DNA of 64,000 nucleotides from Xanthomonas sp. Leaf148 (GCF_001423585.1 NZ_LMOP01000012.1:62001-126000), one strand, 5' to 3'. Positions 1-10,524 are shown, numbered from the stretch's first letter. Translations and numbers: made by a program. Notes: a model not told the origin generated them from the letters alone.

Positions 1-1811
1 GCGCCCTCGACGTTGTAATCGATGCAGAAGATCTCGCCCTTGATCGGCTCCCCCGGATTGGACGTCGTGGTCGACGGATCTCGCTGCTCAGGATGCGGCA
101 ACTGTTCGACACTCTGTGGGAACGTGATGGGGAGGCGCCCGGAAGGGTTGACGCGGCCAAACAAGATGCCAGCGATGGCCTCTCCGCCGCCTAGGCCAGG
201 ATAGAACGCTGCGACCACGCCAACGACGTCGTCTAACCAAGGCATCGTGACCGAGCCACCTGAGATCAGCACGACCACGGTGTTTGCGTTGGCCTTGGCC
301 ACGGCAGTGATCAATGCATCCTGATCATCAGGCAACGAGAGACCTTGGGCATCTTGACCTTCCGAGCGCCATTCTTCGGCAACGACGATGACCGCATCGG
401 CACCATGCGCCGCTGTGACGGCTGCGGCTGCATCGTTCGCGCTCACATAAACAACCTGCGCCGCGCAGGCTTCGGCCTTGATGGCGTTCAAGACCGAGCT
501 GGGATGGTAGACCTTCTCCATCACCGTTCCCATAAACTCGAAACCAGGCTTGGTCACGCTGCCGATCGGAGTAACGGCAGACGAGCCGCCGCCCGCCACG
601 ACGCCGATGTCCGCCTGCGTGCCGATGACGATGATGCGGTTAGCGCCTCTCGAAAGTGGCAGGACATCTGCCTTGTTCTTGAGCAATACGATGCCTTGCT
701 CAGCGGACCGCTGCGCCAACAGGCGATGCGCGGCGTAGTCGATCGCGGCGCCTGGCTTGGGCGGAGTGTCGATGACGCCGACAGCAAAAAGGCTACGCAG
801 CTGACGGTGCACCATGTCGTCGATACGCGATTGGAGGACCAAGCCATTGCTGACGGCGGTTCGCAGCGGTTCGGCGAAATAGGGTTCAGGGTCCAAGTTC
901 GCTCCGGATTGAACATCCAGCCCGGCAAGTGCGGCCTTCTCCACCGAGTGTGTCGCCCCCCAGTCGGACATCACCCAACCCGGATAGCCCCATTCCCCCT
1001 TCAATACGGTGTTGATGAGATAGGCGTTTTCGCTGGCCCACTCTCCGTTGACCAAGTTGTAGCCGGGCATCACGGCGCCTGGTTCACCAATCTCAATCGC
1101 GATTTTGAACGCCAGCAGATCCGACTCGTGGAGCGCCTGATCGGCGATGTGCGAGTTCACCACCACGCGCCCGGTTTCTTGCGGGTTGATCGCAAAGTGT
1201 TTGACAGTCGAAACCACGCCTTGCGACTGAATACCAGCAACGGAGTTGCCAGCGATCACACCAGTGAGTAGCGGGTCTTCGGAGACATATTCGAAGTTGC
1301 GTCCACCACGTGGCTCACGCACCAGGTTCGCCCCGCCCGCCAACTGCACATTGAAACCCTTGGCCCTGGCTTCCTGCCCAACCATCGCGCCCGTTTTGCG
1401 CGCCATGATTGGATTAAAGGTCGCCCCAAGCAACAACGACGACGGCAGCGCTGTGGCGTTGTCGCCAGGACGTACATTCGCCAAATTGCCTACACCCAGA
1501 CTTGCATCGGTTTGCTGTTGCGCAGGAATGCCCAAACGCGGCACTGCCGGGTAGTAGGCCGCTGATCCGAGCGCACCTTCCGGCTTGCTACTGCCTGCAA
1601 TCGGAATTGCCATTGGCCCGGACAACCATGCAAATTTCTCGTCCTCGGTCATCGCCTGAACCACCAGCCAAGCGCGCGTCTCTGCTGGCAGGCTTGCATC
1701 AGACCAAGGGAATTGCTGCGCGTCCGCACAAGCCGATCGAACATGCTCCTCACCGACAATGCGAGCGTTGTCCGTGCCTTTAGGCGTATCGCTGCGAGAT
1801 GGGCTGTGCAA
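1..1811 (-). CDS. Glycoside hydrolase family 3 beta-glucosidase, C-terminus beyond the left edge
   Basis: The minus strand stays open from the window edge and translates to a GH3 enzyme that hydrolyses terminal beta-linked glucose from plant-derived oligosaccharides. The N-terminal (alpha/beta)8-barrel part reads VQAMTEDEKF near the start and later GYPGWVMSDWGATHS, where Asp283 of SDWG is the expected catalytic nucleophile. The following GH3 C-terminal domain reads EQGIVLLKN and VVVLISGGS and runs off the window. No ATG lies in frame upstream of the domain. I chose the TTG at 1811 because AGGAG stands 7 bases before it; a GTG at 1919 is in frame but has no Shine-Dalgarno sequence. With the TTG start there is no signal peptide, unusual because many GH3 beta-glucosidases are exported. 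Family certain, start moderately sure. Confidence 0.88.
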   Translation of the reverse strand, partial: MHSPSRSDTPKGTDNARIVGEEHVRSACADAQQFPWSDASLPAETRAWLVVQAMTEDEKFAWLSGPMAIPIAGSSKPEGALGSAAYYPAVPRLGIPAQQQTDASLGVGNLANVRPGDNATALPSSLLLGATFNPIMARKTGAMVGQEARAKGFNVQLAGGANLVREPRGGRNFEYVSEDPLLTGVIAGNSVAGIQSQGVVSTVKHFAINPQETGRVVVNSHIADQALHESDLLAFKIAIEIGEPGAVMPGYNLVNGEWASENAYLINTVLKGEWGYPGWVMSDWGATHSVEKAALAGLDVQSGANLDPEPYFAEPLRTAVSNGLVLQSRIDDMVHRQLRSLFAVGVIDTPPKPGAAIDYAAHRLLAQRSAEQGIVLLKNKADVLPLSRGANRIIVIGTQADIGVVAGGGSSAVTPIGSVTKPGFEFMGTVMEKVYHPSSVLNAIKAEACAAQVVYVSANDAAAAVTAAHGADAVIVVAEEWRSEGQDAQGLSLPDDQDALITAVAKANANTVVVLISGGSVTMPWLDDVVGVVAAFYPGLGGGEAIAGILFGRVNPSGRLPITFPQSVEQLPHPEQRDPSTTTSNPGEPIKGEIFCIDYNVEG

Positions 1812-2144
1812 GACAGAACTCCTGAAAATTTTCTGGAAAGATAAATGTTTGAGAGTGTGGATGCGATGAAGCGCTGCGCTCAAACGGGTACGTCGCGCGA
1901 GCAGCGGATCGCTTGTCACCGAGGCGAAGCTTTCGCGCTTGGCATTCAATGAAAGATCGATGACTCAGACATCGCATAACAGCGGATGGTGAAGGTAATT
2001 GGCCACTCAGCGTCACGCCAACTTGCCAGCAACCTCCTATCCAACGCCGCCCTGCTACCGGCTTTTTCGCCGATAGCAGCGTGCTGAAACAGCAGCATCG
2101 GTCGGTTGCAAGCATGCCGCTTCTGCGAGGTCATCCCGACAGCG
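1812..2144. other. Intergenic stretch between beta-glucosidase and esterase
   Basis: This 333-base gap lies upstream of the GH3 gene and downstream of the esterase gene, both on the minus strand. It should hold the beta-glucosidase promoter. I see no convincing gene, RNA or hairpin terminator. Open frames here are short and show no family features. Confidence 0.5.
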
Positions 2145-3071
2145 TTAGCTCGAGGTCTTTTCGAGCTGCGCGTTCAAGAATCGCACTGAGCTTGCAAGTG
2201 CTTGGCGAGCCTCTGGAAGTGCGTTTGCAAAAAAGTGCCACGCATGGAACATGCCCGGCCAGACTTCAAGATCGACGCGCACACGGTTGTCGCCCAGATG
2301 CGTCGCCAGGCGCATCGCGTCGCTCAACATCAACTCGTTCTCGCCGATCTGAATCTGGATCGGTGGCAGGCCAGTGACATCGGCAAACACAGGAGATGCC
2401 ATCGGATGATTCGGCAATGCATCGCCCAAAAAGGTGCGAGCCAAGAAGCGTAATCCCGCTCCGGTATTCAGCGGATCGAGTCCTTCGCGATTGGTGACCG
2501 ATGCCCCGGTGTGCTCCAGATTTGCCCAAGGCGAAATCGCAGTGCCGGCTGCAGGAAGAGGCAAGCCTGCGTTGCGTGCCGCCACCATGACGGAAACCAC
2601 CATCGCGCCGCCAGCCGACTCGCCGGCGAAAACGATTTTTTGGGCTGGGATGCCCAACGCAAGAAGTCCCTTATAGGCCGCTAGCGTGTCGTCAATTGGC
2701 GTGGGAAAAGGATACTCGGGGGCAAGCCTGTAATCGGGCATGTAGACCCGTGCACCCAGCATCTGCGCGTAATTTCCGCCTATTCCATGATATCCATCCG
2801 GGGCACCGACGATATAGGCGCCGCCGTGAATATAAAACAGGACGGCATCGGTGTTCTGCGTTGCCGGAGTCACCAGTGTCGCGGGCACGCCGTTCAGATC
2901 GATCTTCTCGAAACTCACGTCTGCTGGCGGCAACTGCTTGGCCAGCATGTCTACGTAACTGTCGCGGATTTCTTTCATCGTGAGTTCTTTGTTTTCCCCG
3001 GTCACTACTGGGGCAAGTTCTGCCAAGCTCTGAGCCCACTCTTTGACGCTTGCCTTGACGTTCTCGTTCAC
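2145..3071 (-). CDS. Alpha/beta hydrolase, hormone-sensitive-lipase family esterase
   Basis: This 308-residue protein is a carboxylesterase of the alpha/beta-hydrolase fold 3 (HSL) family, predicted to cleave short-chain acyl esters. The oxyanion-hole motif HGGAYIVG begins at residue 82 and the nucleophile elbow GESAGG places the catalytic serine at 152. A late Asp in the LMLSDA segment and a His in GMFHAWHFF complete the triad. No signal peptide is visible, so it should be cytoplasmic. It is divergent from a LysR gene across a 112-base gap holding a perfect inverted repeat, so it is the likely target of that regulator. The physiological substrate cannot be told from sequence. Family assignment is firm. 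Confidence 0.88.
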   Translation of the reverse strand: MNENVKASVKEWAQSLAELAPVVTGENKELTMKEIRDSYVDMLAKQLPPADVSFEKIDLNGVPATLVTPATQNTDAVLFYIHGGAYIVGAPDGYHGIGGNYAQMLGARVYMPDYRLAPEYPFPTPIDDTLAAYKGLLALGIPAQKIVFAGESAGGAMVVSVMVAARNAGLPLPAAGTAISPWANLEHTGASVTNREGLDPLNTGAGLRFLARTFLGDALPNHPMASPVFADVTGLPPIQIQIGENELMLSDAMRLATHLGDNRVRVDLEVWPGMFHAWHFFANALPEARQALASSVRFLNAQLEKTSS

Positions 3072-3133
3072 AGAAGCTCCCTCAGTCGATCATTGGTTCT
3101 TGAAAACCGGTATGCCAAGATTAGGCGCATGAT

Positions 3134-3152
3134 TGGGGAATTTGGTTCCCCA
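3134..3152. promoter_or_regulatory. Likely LysR operator between esterase and regulator genes
   Basis: TGGGGAA and TTCCCCA form a perfect 7-base inverted repeat around a 5-base centre, midway between the two divergent starts. It contains the T-N11-A type core typical of LysR binding sites. Placement suggests autoregulation plus control of the esterase gene. Inferred from symmetry only. Confidence 0.55.
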
Positions 3153-3183
3153 CTGATCCGGTGATCAATCCCTAGAGGCCTCA

Positions 3184-4101
3184 ATGGAACTCACGAACAT
3201 CAACGACATTGTCGCGTTCGTTACAGTCGTTGATAGCGGTAATTACACGCTGGCCGCCAAACGTTTGGGGTTGACGCGCTCGGCCGTTGGCAAGCGCGTT
3301 GTTCGTCTGGAGGAAAGACTGGGTATGCGTCTGTTGAACCGGACGACCAGGAGCTTGAGCCTGACGGACGATGGGCACGTTCTCTATGCGAGAAGCTCTC
3401 TGATCCTTGAGGATTTGAAGGAAACAGAGACCGCGATGGCGCTTCGTTCGGAAGCCCCGTATGGCCGCCTAGCCATCAGTGTTCCTGTAACACTGGGAAT
3501 GAGGTATGTGCTTCCGGTAGTAGAGCAGTTCATCGATACCTGGCCAAACGTCAGCGCAGTTGTGCAGTATTCCGATCGCTTTGTGGATCTGATTGAAGAT
3601 GGTATCGACATTGCAGTGCGCACCGGACCTGCACGCGAAGACTCGCGCATCTTCAATCGAACCGTCACGCACCAACGCATGGTGACGTGTGCATCGCCCA
3701 GTTACTTAGCGAAGCACAACGCGCCAGAAGCCCCATCCGATCTGTCTCAGCATCATTGCTGTTTCTTTCTAGACGAAGGGCGACCAAGACCGTGGACGTT
3801 CCGAACTGGAAAAAGCGATACATCCTTTTCGGGTGCAAGCAGACTTGTCATGGATAGTGGCGAAGCCTTGCAACGTTCAGCCTGTGCAGGGCTGGGCATC
3901 GCCCAACTTCCCGACTATCTCATCCGAGATGACCTCGCATTGGGAACGTTGGTCAGGATCTTGGAAACATTCGAGCCCGCTCCTGAGCCTATCCGTGTCG
4001 TCTATCCAAGCAAGCGTCACCTGTCGCCCAAGATCCGTCGGTTTATCGACCTGCTGAGCGACGCATGGAGAGCGGATCCACCGGGCGGAAACAGTCAGTG
4101 A
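3184..4101 (+). CDS. LysR-family transcriptional regulator
   Basis: A 305-residue LysR-type regulator. The N-terminal winged helix-turn-helix covers about residues 1-60, with the recognition segment LAAKRLGLTRSAVGKRVVRL and the typical LLNRTTRSLSLTDDG wing. The rest is a periplasmic-binding-protein-like co-inducer domain, ending with a short basic tail. Length fits the family. The gene diverges from the esterase gene and the gap between them carries a symmetric site, the classic arrangement for a LysR protein controlling its neighbour and itself. The inducer is unknown. Base composition is visibly lower in GC than the groEL region, as in the rest of the first 5 kb. Confidence 0.9.
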   Translation: MELTNINDIVAFVTVVDSGNYTLAAKRLGLTRSAVGKRVVRLEERLGMRLLNRTTRSLSLTDDGHVLYARSSLILEDLKETETAMALRSEAPYGRLAISVPVTLGMRYVLPVVEQFIDTWPNVSAVVQYSDRFVDLIEDGIDIAVRTGPAREDSRIFNRTVTHQRMVTCASPSYLAKHNAPEAPSDLSQHHCCFFLDEGRPRPWTFRTGKSDTSFSGASRLVMDSGEALQRSACAGLGIAQLPDYLIRDDLALGTLVRILETFEPAPEPIRVVYPSKRHLSPKIRRFIDLLSDAWRADPPGGNSQ

Positions 4102-4428
4102 GCGGCTGACTAATGAAGAGATGCGCGAAGCCATCTTGGTCGGAGCTGCAGCTGGTGAACTGGATGCCGTTAGCGACGAGAACCGTATGCAGGGTGTAAG
4201 TCACCGTCTGTTTTCCACCATCTTTTGATTGATTCCGTAGCGGCTTGGAAAGCGCTCTCAGGCTTTTTTGACCCCGACTCAGCCCTCATTTCCCGGCTTT
4301 CGTCTTACCGAATGCCGTCTCGTCAGAAATCCGGTGGTGTGTCGAAACTGCTCGGCTATATTGAAGCGAGAACCGCAAGAATCTTGTGGATGGCCGTCAG
4401 GTTGATGCATGAAAGGACGCACGGGCAC
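4102..4428. other. Intergenic stretch before the protease gene
   Basis: This 327-base gap lies between the LysR gene and the protease. It holds an open stretch ending at 4228 without a start or ribosome site of its own, and an N-terminal extension of the protease frame (from 4225) that I do not believe is translated. No terminator was recognised. Confidence 0.4.
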
Positions 4429-5232
4429 ATGAAACGCCAGTTATTAGTTGCTCTTTGTATGCTGCCGTTCGCGGCGAACGCAGTTGTCATCCGTAACGAT
4501 GTTGAAGACTCAAAGTATCGAGTAGATCGATCTGCGTTTGCGGCGCTGGCAGATATGCCAGGCGAAGGGCATGGCGTTCTCATCGCGCCGAAGTGGGTCG
4601 TCACCGCCGCACACGCAGCTCCCATGGAAGGCATGGACGCCGAGGTGACCATCGACGGGCACGCATACAAAGTTGCGCGCGTAGTCGTCCATCCAGGCTA
4701 CAAGCGCATGCCCGACGCGCTGAGCCAGGACGCCTTGAAGACCGGCAATCCTTCCAGGATTCACGCCTTTCTGGCCGGTTCGGATGACATCGCTCTGGTC
4801 GAGCTGGAGACGCCAGTGAAGCAAATTGCACCGGTAGCCCTGTATCGCGGCAACGATGAGGTCACGCAAGTCGCCATGTTGGTAGGGAAAGGGGCAACCG
4901 GTAATGGCATCGAGGGGCAGATTCCCAATGCGCCACATCGCGGCGTGTTGCGGCGGGCCTACAACTCCATTACTGGAGCCAACGATCGCTATGTCTGGTA
5001 TCGATTCGATCCCCCGGCACGCGGCTTGCCGCTCGAAGGCGTGTTGGGAAGCGGCGACAGCGGCGGCCCGCTGGTTGTGCAGAAGCAGGGCGCCTGGCAA
5101 CTCATTGGGCTGGGATCGTGGATCACGGCGGTTCCAGAGCACGCCCTGGAGGCGGGTTTCTACGGACAAATGGTCTACAACGTCCGCATATCGCGCTATG
5201 TCGCGTGGATCGATGGCGTGATGTCGCCATAA
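4429..5232 (+). CDS. Secreted trypsin-like serine protease (S1 family)
   Basis: A 267-residue exported serine protease. The frame is open further upstream, but the ATG at 4429 starts a clear signal peptide, MKRQLLVALCMLPFAANA, with cleavage expected after residue 18. The chymotrypsin-fold triad is visible: His62 in VVTAAHA, Asp120 in DDIALVEL and Ser211 in GSGDSGGPL. The protein probably acts in the periplasm or outside the cell. No transmembrane anchor or extra domain follows the protease fold. It is monocistronic and convergent with groEL, from which it is separated by a terminator hairpin. Substrate specificity is not evident. Family assignment is firm and the start is likely. Confidence 0.87.
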   Translation: MKRQLLVALCMLPFAANAVVIRNDVEDSKYRVDRSAFAALADMPGEGHGVLIAPKWVVTAAHAAPMEGMDAEVTIDGHAYKVARVVVHPGYKRMPDALSQDALKTGNPSRIHAFLAGSDDIALVELETPVKQIAPVALYRGNDEVTQVAMLVGKGATGNGIEGQIPNAPHRGVLRRAYNSITGANDRYVWYRFDPPARGLPLEGVLGSGDSGGPLVVQKQGAWQLIGLGSWITAVPEHALEAGFYGQMVYNVRISRYVAWIDGVMSP

Positions 5233-5366
5233 CTCTGGCCGCGCAGCCCGCTACGCCCGAAGACTTCGCGACGCAGTGACATCTGACCATGGCTGCTGCG
5301 CCTGGCGTTACGTGCGCCGCTGATAGCGCATCGGCATGCAAGCGGGATAACTGTCGCGGTGCACGC

Positions 5367-5400
5367 AAAAAAAGAGCCCCGCATCGCTGCGGGGCTCCTT
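5367..5400 (-). terminator. Rho-independent terminator of groES-groEL
   Basis: GAGCCCCGCA (5374-5383) and TGCGGGGCTC (5388-5397) form a perfect 10-bp stem with a TCGC loop. On the minus strand it is followed by seven Ts, ideal for ending the groEL message. Four Ts on the plus side could also help stop the protease transcript. Confidence 0.9.
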
Positions 5401-5438
5401 TTGACTGCGGTGTTGCGTGTCGGCGTAAGCCGGCTGGA

Positions 5439-7211
<1,773 letters not shown>

Positions 7212-7226
7212 GCGCATAGCGCCTGA

Positions 7227-7514
7227 TTAGCCGATGACTGCCAGGATGTCGTCTTCGCGCAGCACCTTGTACTCGACGCCTTCGGACTTGTAGCTGCTGC
7301 CGGCGTACTGGCCGTAGATGACCTTGTCGCCAACCTTGACCACCGGCGCGCGCAGGCTGCCGTTGTCCAGGGGCTTGCCGGCGCCGATGGCGATGACTTC
7401 ACCCTTGGTGGACTTTTCCTTGGCGGAGTCAGGAATCACGATGCCGCCGGCGGAAACTTCGTCGGCTTCGATCGGCTTGACTACAACGCGGTCGTGAAGC
7501 GGCTTGATGCTCAT
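7227..7514 (-). CDS. groES: Co-chaperonin GroES (Hsp10)
   Basis: Complete 95-residue GroES, the heptameric lid of the GroEL folding chamber. Recognisable features are the start [14 protein letters not shown], the mobile-loop region around [14 protein letters not shown], and the end [14 protein letters not shown]. It is the first gene of the minus-strand groES-groEL operon. Upstream lie a CIRCE-like inverted repeat about 50 bases from the start and a CTTGAAA element further away, so both HrcA repression and heat-shock sigma control are plausible. The downstream spacer to groEL contains an inverted repeat element. Length and sequence are ordinary for the family. Confidence 0.99.
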   Translation of the reverse strand: MSIKPLHDRVVVKPIEADEVSAGGIVIPDSAKEKSTKGEVIAIGAGKPLDNGSLRAPVVKVGDKVIYGQYAGSSYKSEGVEYKVLREDDILAVIG

Positions 7515-7563
7515 AGATAAGACCCTCTTAAGTGATTGATTAGTCTGGAAATTATCGGCGATG

Positions 7564-7590
7564 TTAGCACTCGTATATGACGACTGCCAG
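7564..7590 (-). promoter_or_regulatory. CIRCE-like HrcA operator upstream of groES
   Basis: One arm is the exact CIRCE half-site TTAGCACTC (7564-7572). After a 9-base spacer the other arm, GACTGCCAG (7582-7590), matches the expected GAGTGCTAA at only 6 of 9 positions. Position and spacing fit HrcA control of groESL. Confidence 0.75.
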
Positions 7591-7629
7591 CACAGCGCGC
7601 GGAAAAAACCCGACAGAGCGGGTGCGGGC

Positions 7630-7660
7630 CAGAGATTGTGCTGGGCGGGCAGCTTTCAAG
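7630..7660 (-). promoter_or_regulatory. Possible heat-shock sigma promoter for groESL
   Basis: The minus strand reads CTTGAAA (7660-7654), identical to the sigma-32 -35 core, with a weaker -10 region around CACAATCT about 14 bases on. The transcript would begin upstream of the CIRCE-like site. The -10 is not convincing by itself. Confidence 0.4.
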
Positions 7661-7880
7661 GGCTGGTGGCAAAAAATTTTCATCCGGCCGTCTCATCCGG
7701 CGGGCGAACCGCGGCAAAAACACCGAGCAAGCCGTCGTCGGGGCGAACGTGAGCGGCGTGCAGGAGCTGGATGTTGCGACCCAGCGCCACCGAGCGCCGG
7801 TGACTGTCGCCACGTGCCGATTCCGGGCAGCGGCTGCAGCCACCGGCCGTGCGTGCAGCCGGTGCTACTCGCTCTAAAAA

Positions 7881-7895
7881 TGGAACCAGGTTCCA
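7881..7895. promoter_or_regulatory. 15-base perfect palindrome upstream of the nuclease gene
   Basis: TGGAACC-A-GGTTCCA is perfectly symmetric and lies 61 bases before the endonuclease start, so it may be an operator for that gene. No regulator can be named. Confidence 0.3.
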
Positions 7896-7956
7896 CCGTT
7901 TGTCATGCACAGGCTCTACAGTCGGGACAGCATTCCCCGATCACAAGGAGCTGTCG

Positions 7957-9732
7957 ATGAGGTTGCCGTTCCGTAGTCTTCCACTGGCCTGCACCATTGT
8001 CCTGGCCGTCCCCACCGCCCACGCCGCGGTGTTCATCAACGAACTGCATTACGACGACGCGGGCGCCTCCGGCGATACCGGCGAAGGCGTGGAAGTGGTG
8101 GCCACCGCCGGCGAGTCGCTGAGCGGCTACCGGATCTATCTGTACAACGGCAGTGCCCCCAGCGCAGCGGTGAGCTACGCCAACACGGCGGTGCCGGCGG
8201 GCAGCCTGGTCAGTTGCGGTAGCCAGGTGCGCATTGCCACCGTCAGCTACGCCAGCAACGGCGTGCAGAACGGGCCCAACGACGGCGTGGCGCTGGTGGA
8301 CCCGAGCGGCCAGCTGGTGCAGTTCCTCAGCTACGAAGGCGCCATCACCGGTAGCGGCGGCCCGGCGGCCGGCGTCACCAGCCAGAACCTGCCGGTCAGC
8401 GAGAGCAACAGCAGCGCGGTCGGCAGTTCGCTGCAACTCACCGGCACCGGCAGTGCGGCAGCCAACTTCAGCTGGGCGGGTTCGGCGGCACAGACCTTCG
8501 GCGCCTGCAACCGCGGCCAGACCTTCAACGGCAGCGGCGGCGGTGGCGGCACCACCGGCGCACCGACGATCACCAGCACCACGCCGACCCAGGGCGCGAG
8601 CGGCTTCCCGGCGGCCGGCGATCTGGCGGTGGGCTTCAGCGAGACGGTGACGCTGAGCAGCGGCGCCTTTGCGCTGAGTTGCGCCAGCTCCGGCACGGTG
8701 GCCTTGAGCTACCCGACCAGCGGCACCCGCTTCACCCTGTCCACCAACACCGCCTTGGTCGGCGGCGAACGCTGCAGCCTGGCGATCACCGCCAGCGCCA
8801 TCCGCGATGCCAGCGGCTTGAGCCCGGCGGCCAATCAGTCGATCGCCTTCACGGTGGCGACGGCCGGCGGTGGCGGCACCGGCTACTACTCGCGGGTCAA
8901 CACCACCAGCCCCAGCCAGTTGCGCTGCTCGCTCAATGCCACCATTCGCGGCCACACGGTCTATCCCTACAGCGGGACCGGTACCAGCACCTGGACCATC
9001 CTGGAGATGGCCGACGAGGATCCCAACAACAGCGGCCGCATCCTGGACGCCTACCGTAACCGCAGCTACGCCAAAGTCAGCGACCGGGCCGGCACCGGCA
9101 GCGGCCTGACCTACAACCGCGAGCACACCTGGCCCAACTCGCTGGGCTTCGGCAGCGCCACCGGCGACCGCGGCCTGCCGTATGCGCCCTACACCGACAC
9201 CCACATGCTGTATCTGACCGACACCACCTTCAACGCCAACCGTGGCAACAAGCCCTACGCCACCTGCACCAGCAGCTGCGGCGAGCGGGTGACCGAGGTC
9301 AACGACGGCAGTGGCGGCGGCAGCGGGCGCTATCCGGGCAATTCCAACTGGGTACGCACGCCCGACGGCAACGGCGGCACCTTCGAGGTGTGGGGCCGGC
9401 GCAAGGGCGACATGGCGCGCGCAGTGATGTACATGGCGATCCGCTACGAAGGTGGCACCGACGCGTCCACCGGCCAGTCCGAACCGGATCTGGAGCTCAC
9501 CGACGACCGCAGCCGGATCGTGCAGACCTCGTCCTCGCCAGCGTACATGGGCCTGTTGTCGACACTGCTGGCCTGGCACCAGGCCGACCCGCCGGACGAT
9601 GCCGAGCGTGCGCGCAACCAGGTGGTCTTCAGCTTCCAGGGCAACCGCAACCCGTTCGTCGATCACCCCGAATGGGCCACCGCCGGCCTGTTCAATTCGG
9701 CCAAGCCGGCCAGCTGCCAGCTGGCCAACTGA
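7957..9732 (+). CDS. Secreted multidomain endonuclease I
   Basis: A 591-residue exported nuclease. The ATG at 7957 has AAGGAG six bases upstream and begins a signal peptide ending near AHA (residue 26), although the frame is open further back. Three parts follow. Residues about 27-190 look like a lamin-tail-type beta domain (AVFINELHYDDAGASGDTGE). Residues about 200-300 form an SbsA/Ig-like domain (APTITSTTPTQGASGFPAAG). From about 315 comes endonuclease I (EndA/NucM family), with YNREHTWPNSLGF near its catalytic centre and RNPFVDHPEWA at its end. It probably degrades extracellular DNA nonspecifically. The accessory domains may bind surface or substrate. It is monocistronic. Domain order is clear, exact boundaries less so. 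Confidence 0.88.
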   Translation: MRLPFRSLPLACTIVLAVPTAHAAVFINELHYDDAGASGDTGEGVEVVATAGESLSGYRIYLYNGSAPSAAVSYANTAVPAGSLVSCGSQVRIATVSYASNGVQNGPNDGVALVDPSGQLVQFLSYEGAITGSGGPAAGVTSQNLPVSESNSSAVGSSLQLTGTGSAAANFSWAGSAAQTFGACNRGQTFNGSGGGGGTTGAPTITSTTPTQGASGFPAAGDLAVGFSETVTLSSGAFALSCASSGTVALSYPTSGTRFTLSTNTALVGGERCSLAITASAIRDASGLSPAANQSIAFTVATAGGGGTGYYSRVNTTSPSQLRCSLNATIRGHTVYPYSGTGTSTWTILEMADEDPNNSGRILDAYRNRSYAKVSDRAGTGSGLTYNREHTWPNSLGFGSATGDRGLPYAPYTDTHMLYLTDTTFNANRGNKPYATCTSSCGERVTEVNDGSGGGSGRYPGNSNWVRTPDGNGGTFEVWGRRKGDMARAVMYMAIRYEGGTDASTGQSEPDLELTDDRSRIVQTSSSPAYMGLLSTLLAWHQADPPDDAERARNQVVFSFQGNRNPFVDHPEWATAGLFNSAKPASCQLAN

Positions 9733-9814
9733 GACCCATCGGCCCGGCGCGTGCTGCGTCGGGCCGGTGTGGCTGGAGCGCTTTTCAGCGGAGACCTACA
9801 GCGACGGCGCGCTG

Positions 9815-9874
9815 TGCCAGTGCCAGTGCCAGTGCCAGTGCCAGTGCCAGTGCCAGTGCCAGTGCCAGTGCCAG
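9815..9874. repeat. Hexamer microsatellite, ten copies of TGCCAG
   Basis: Ten uninterrupted copies of TGCCAG lie 82 bases after the nuclease stop codon. Open frames across it give only dipeptide repeats such as Cys-Gln or Val-Pro and are not genes. Such an array is expected to vary in length by slippage. Confidence 0.95.
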
Positions 9875-10524
9875 CGATCGTCGACCGGCAGCATCCCGCC
9901 AATCGCACGTCCCTTGCCGCCCTGCATTGCACGTTGGCCGATGGCGCAGGTGCCGCGAATACCGGCGTTAGCGCCAGTCGGTCATGCAACTCGCAGACCC
10001 GGCGCATCGCCCTGCCGGACCTGGGACGTTGGGCGCTCCAACCCATCTCTGCTACTAGTGCGGGGTTCTCTTGCTGATCGCGGATTAGCGCGGCTAACAC
10101 CACGTAGCGAACAGTGGTCAGACAGGCGTGGGCGGCGCGCTCAGAACCGGAGTGCACGCGTGGCCCATACCGCACCGCGTAGCGAGCAGCAAGCACCGGC
10201 CGCGTCCGCTTGGCGGGGAGCAAAATCGGTTTATCAGCTGTTCGTCGCCTTGCTGCCTCTGCGCAAACCTGGTGCTGGCGCGGCGCGCGGTCCAGGCACG
10301 CATCGCACAGCGCAGCATTCGACGCTGACGAGTCACCCGGCGTACTGCGTTCGTCGGCGCATGCCGATGCCCTCAAAGCAGCCCAGCGCGCCGCTTTGGT
10401 TACCCAACGACCACGGCGGCGCTAACGCATCGCCCGTCTGCAGCGGCAATCCAGCGAAGTTGACGCCTTGTTCCGGAATGTGCGGTCGATCCCCCGCAGG
10501 CAGGGGATTACACTGCCGAGCCGA
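9875..10524. other. Gene-free stretch before cutA
   Basis: I see no credible gene in these 650 bases. The stretch includes one copy of a dispersed repeat element (10088-10225). The remaining reading frames are low-complexity and carry no recognisable domains. The cutA promoter should lie near the right end. Confidence 0.5.
10088..10225 (+). repeat. Dispersed intergenic element, copy A
   Basis: It begins GCGGCTAACACCACGTAGCG and contains CATACCGCACCG and AAGCACCGGCCGCG. The same ordered blocks appear at 37420 and 40253, and reversed at 20845. The right end is not sharply defined in this copy. Confidence 0.6.

Noticed and set aside
4098..4228. Open stretch after the LysR gene ending LFSTIF
   Set aside because: No ribosome site, no clear start and no recognised family; probably chance.
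7903..9666. Minus-strand open frame of 587 codons over the nuclease gene
   Set aside because: It is antisense to a gene with clear domains, is composed of Gly/Ala/Val/Arg low-complexity sequence and has no homology signal. High GC keeps this frame open.
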